A stretch of DNA of 64,000 bases from Verrucomicrobium sp. BvORR106. Its GTDB lineage: Bacteria; Verrucomicrobiota; Verrucomicrobiia; Verrucomicrobiales; Verrucomicrobiaceae. The stretch's first letter is position 1, and each line of letters begins with the position of its first letter. This document shows, one piece after another, positions 62,001 through 64,000 of the stretch. The notes below the pieces were generated by a model. It saw only the letters and a list, made by a program, of their open reading frames with translations. It was not told the DNA's origin and did not search any database. The translations under genes and the position numbers were made by a program. The stretch covers positions 184,155 through 248,154 of the forward strand of contig NZ_BATR01000112.1 in NCBI RefSeq assembly GCF_000739655.1, read 5' to 3'.

Positions 62001-64000
62001 CTGGCGGGGGTGACGGAGACGATTTCTCCCGGCGGTGGGAGGGTCACGGTCAGCACCACCGTGAATGCCGGCCAGAAACGGCGCACTGTCACAACGACCG
62101 TTTCCGGCAACAGCAATGCCGGTGAACAGGTGAGCATCAACGGATTGACTGTTTTCAGCAAACGTCCCGAAGACGCCGTCACCACCGTGATGGCCTATGA
62201 CTCCTTTGAGCGCCTCAAGGATGTGAAAGGTCCACAGGGGGACGTTCTCTATGCCTATGACGCGGCAGGACGGTTGGAGTCCGAAATGCGTCGGGGCGGG
62301 ACTGGTGCCACCATGGCGACGAGTTACACCTATGTCGTGGCCAACGCTCACGGTGCTGGGCAGGTCGCTACTGTGACTGCGCCGGCCAGCCGGATGAACC
62401 CAGGTGTGACCTCGGTAACCTCCTTCGCCTACGATGCCCTAGGCCGAAAGGTCAGCCAGTGGGGACCGGGCACCTATCCAGTGCATCATGTTTACGATGG
62501 CTACGGCGACTATGTGGAGATGTGGACCAGTCGGACAGCGCTCAATGACAATAGCAAGCCTTGGGGTGATCCTGCTCATGCTTCGCTGATCTCGAAGACT
62601 TACTGGATCTACGATGCGAGCACCGGATTGCTGGCGCAGAAGAAGGATCACTCCCTCCAGTCCACCAGCTACTCTTACCATGCCTCAGGCCAGATCCAGA
62701 CGCGTACTTCGGCGAGAACGGTGGCCGGCCAGCCGCTTCAGACGCAGTACCTTTATGATGGTGCTGGGAGGCTCACCGGGGTAGATTATTCTGACAACAC
62801 GCCGGATGTGAGCTACGCCTACCACCGCCATGGAGCCCTGCGTCAAATGACAGACGCAGCGGGCGTGCACACCTATGACCTGCTGGCCGCCAGTGGTAAA
62901 CCCATGCGGGAGATCATCACCGCCGGTCAGGGGGGCGCGGGTCTGTTGATTGGTCTGAATCTGCAGCATGGTGAGGACGAGCACAGTCGTCCCACTGGCT
63001 ACCAGGGAGCGCTCACTCCGGCCGTGACCAACGCTAGGCCGCTCACGCTGCCATCTGTGTCGTATCAGTACCAGAACCGCGGTCAGCTTTCCCAGGTCAG
63101 CGGCAGCGGCCGCACCGTTACCTACAGCCGCAGTTACATGGCGGGCCAGCACGTTTTGGCGCTGACCCGATCCAGCGCACCCGGCGGGGCGGGCGGTTTC
63201 AACAGTACCCTCACCAACGATCCCGCGCTGGGACCTGTCGACGTCGTGCATGGCACCACCACGCTGTACCAGAAGCGCAAGCTCAATGGCCTCAAGATTG
63301 ACCAGTACGACAACTACACGGGCGGCTATCACCTTCGGCCAGATTCCCAATGGACCTACTCGGTTGACGATCGCGGCCAGGTCACCGGGGCCCGCAAGCG
63401 CACTGTCACCAACGTGAGCACGGGCGCGGCTTTCCTGCTGGGCGGCTGGGACGCCGCCTACAACTATGATGACATTGGCAACCGGACCGGTTCCCGTTTT
63501 GGAGGCGATGGGCAGGAGTCCAGCCCAGTGGGCAGTGAAGAAGTGGCCTATGAGGTCAATGCCCTCAACCAGTACACGGAGATTGAGAACCCCCGGGCGT
63601 TCTTTGTTACAGGCAGTGCTCCGGCGGCCTCCACGGTGGGTATCAGCCTCAATGGTGTGGCCGCCAATCGGGTGGTGCCACACTTCTGGGCGCGCCAGGA
63701 AGTGGCTGGCACTGGCTCGACCTGGGCCGACGCGACCCTCGTGGCCACGAGTGGCAGTTCGACGGTCACGGTTCCCAAGCATACCTATGTGCCGCCCGCA
63801 GTTGAAACCCCATCCTACGACGCGGATGGCAATCTGGTGTCAGACGGCCGCTGGCTGTATGCCTGGGACGGGGAGAACCGGTTGAAGGAAATGACAACCC
63901 AGGTCGCTGCCGTATCAGGCGGGGTGCCGGACCTCCGGTTGGGTTATGCCTATGACGGGCAGAGCCGCCGCATCCGCAAGTTGGTGGAGGAGAAGGTGGG
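59046..64000 (+). CDS. RHS/YD-repeat secreted protein, cut by the right window edge
   Basis: The frame is open from ATG 59046 to the window end, at least 1651 residues. A leader (LGVLLLAAWLSIGGNTARGA) is followed by a Cys-rich domain (about 35-150; CVLGCEGG, CEFVGYDCAPE) and a Pro-rich linker (about 180-205). From about residue 770 on there are at least 12 YD/RHS repeats, such as YDEVGQLLSTTDQQDRV, YAYDAAGRLESEMR, YDALGRKVSQWGPG, YLYDGAGRLTGVDYSD and YNYDDIGNRTGS. The last segment (YDADGNLVSDGRWLYAWDGE, then YAYDGQSRRIRK) is the approach to the RHS core, so the core and any variable C-terminal domain lie just outside. RHS shells enclose toxins or act in adhesion. Confidence 0.93.
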   Translation, partial: MKSLFVSYLPQWPLGVLLLAAWLSIGGNTARGACVLGCEGGAEITGTVYLHGSGTGMIGKTAIASRDQPYEITLYTDSDGRVPFKLTVDPGAACTEGNKVLDFSFRSCSISMVNDIRGLSVGGYCQKIGPEHEPCDWELCTGTGCEFVGYDCAPEVMERIDPLKVFPDDSLHFEPGNLEPPSPRAPEDNTAPDPGNPPAPDQPPGLPERLAQSLSLGRNGAGKPLGRLAWSVQAGATDVSVNDVNLDPARAGVGLLAELMVGDVRQVLSGAVLVNLRPVDAGNPTAGFVATAYAHTATAFPSGGAALIDTTSLTPLSQATVRKATAEVGTSNFTGIQVTSERPGQAPVTTELYSEPAAGGGGMGMLVHGATATRTYRLPYVGDEREETVEELKRNSEQDPFYVTGTRVDTYQKFSWGEERIKSVAGTGTNARTSQWSYHTTGPAEGQMHVQVDADGSWSRQLYDGNGKLQATYRPWLDGGSGVPAAPNFAQVEAVPASECVVDEYQTVSFPFESEIRTTKVKGQLQSRSVTTERWVIDPVSGLNVKERQMEVFGPDGQRLSDSRSATQNVLVGSMQQTGRTVYSISSDGTRVSYEETEAVTNGVLVKTSRVIHGTATQPLGQPMRSLRQVTVSSPDGAMSQQTRVATGSGQDALLSSQSSTTTRVGTAEVTETKRDGVVVSTTTAAQDGTVITVDENGIETISMMDPVTGASTYTRKGVLIEHNGQTLHDGSDLVTVVSQEPRAAVAGVVPLGYVERTRRIANSVSVTESVSVYDEVGQLLSTTDQQDRVTSYTYDTTAEGGRRTTETGPGGVTRITTYYRDGQLKSVTGTGVVPEYHTYAVSGGLTMATVHYGAENSPRWRRTVTDGQGRLIREEKPTFGGTGVLATVVHYNARGQRVKVERPGLAPQLYEYDDLGELFREGVDLNGNGLLDIFSEEPVTEYVSSYEAVGAQWWEIRRVRQYVSAVGGPGQFRQQETRRRLGGGLAGVTETISPGGGRVTVSTTVNAGQKRRTVTTTVSGNSNAGEQVSINGLTVFSKRPEDAVTTVMAYDSFERLKDVKGPQGDVLYAYDAAGRLESEMRRGGTGATMATSYTYVVANAHGAGQVATVTAPASRMNPGVTSVTSFAYDALGRKVSQWGPGTYPVHHVYDGYGDYVEMWTSRTALNDNSKPWGDPAHASLISKTYWIYDASTGLLAQKKDHSLQSTSYSYHASGQIQTRTSARTVAGQPLQTQYLYDGAGRLTGVDYSDNTPDVSYAYHRHGALRQMTDAAGVHTYDLLAASGKPMREIITAGQGGAGLLIGLNLQHGEDEHSRPTGYQGALTPAVTNARPLTLPSVSYQYQNRGQLSQVSGSGRTVTYSRSYMAGQHVLALTRSSAPGGAGGFNSTLTNDPALGPVDVVHGTTTLYQKRKLNGLKIDQYDNYTGGYHLRPDSQWTYSVDDRGQVTGARKRTVTNVSTGAAFLLGGWDAAYNYDDIGNRTGSRFGGDGQESSPVGSEEVAYEVNALNQYTEIENPRAFFVTGSAPAASTVGISLNGVAANRVVPHFWARQEVAGTGSTWADATLVATSGSSTVTVPKHTYVPPAVETPSYDADGNLVSDGRWLYAWDGENRLKEMTTQVAAVSGGVPDLRLGYAYDGQSRRIRKLVEEKV

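Noticed and set aside
1..64000. CRISPR arrays, rRNA genes and insertion sequences
   Set aside because: No regularly spaced identical repeats, rRNA-like sequence or transposase genes were seen by reading the window.

Overview
The window is about 60% GC chromosomal DNA. Its gene content points to the Planctomycetes-Verrucomicrobia-Chlamydiae group, most likely a Verrucomicrobium/Prosthecobacter-type verrucomicrobium. The signs are secreted DUF1080 proteins, a secreted sulfatase, a TIM-barrel sugar epimerase with a Tat leader, a PQQ-type propeller, a sigma factor paired with a Ser/Thr kinase carrying PEGA and FGE-type domains, and giant secreted RHS and propeller proteins. The assignment is inferred from families; no rRNA is present.

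Layout. 1-10.6 kb is an envelope and metal-response region: the end of an EamA-type transporter, a two-component system (691-2723), a stand-alone DUF4880 protein, and on the other strand a GT39/GT2 glycosyltransferase pair and a large PAP2-GT39-TPR fusion, then a TonB-dependent receptor. 10.7-10.9 kb is an inverted pair of double-hairpin repeats. 11-18.6 kb is a five-gene cus/czc-like operon on the minus strand (regulator, kinase, outer-membrane channel, adaptor, RND pump). Two kinds of short regulatory motif tie these loci together: a CopR-box-like YTAACA-N5-GTAAT motif at three places, and CTAAC direct repeats spaced 11 or 22 bp in front of the glycosyltransferase genes and the TonB receptor.

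18.8-33 kb holds a TerB-like/BRCT protein beside tRNA-Arg(CCG), a GDSL hydrolase, an NHEJ cluster (Ku, a LigD lacking its polymerase domain, and a separate LigD polymerase), small DUF1294 and DUF4404 genes, a double DUF1080 protein, trpF, a degenerate receiver protein, and the ECF sigma/kinase pair. 33-41 kb holds an excisionase-type HTH/receiver fusion, a methyltransferase, an AI-2E family permease, a DJ-1/PfpI protein, a frameshifted LacI regulator, a zinc-ribbon trypsin-like protease, purU and a tRNA-Leu with the unusual anticodon AAG.

41-53 kb is a series of secreted or housekeeping genes: GYF_2 protein, lipoprotein, neutral-ceramidase-like protein, epimerase, PQQ-like propeller, NlpC/P60 lipoprotein, queE, tail-specific protease, MBL hydrolase and sulfatase. 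53.4-64 kb is a co-directional set of three secreted proteins: a 1352-residue propeller/calcium-repeat protein, an arylsulfotransferase-like propeller, and an RHS/YD-repeat protein of more than 1650 residues that runs off the right edge.

Start codons were chosen by homology, leader peptides and Shine-Dalgarno-like sequence. Functional names rest on recognisable motifs only, since no database search was possible.
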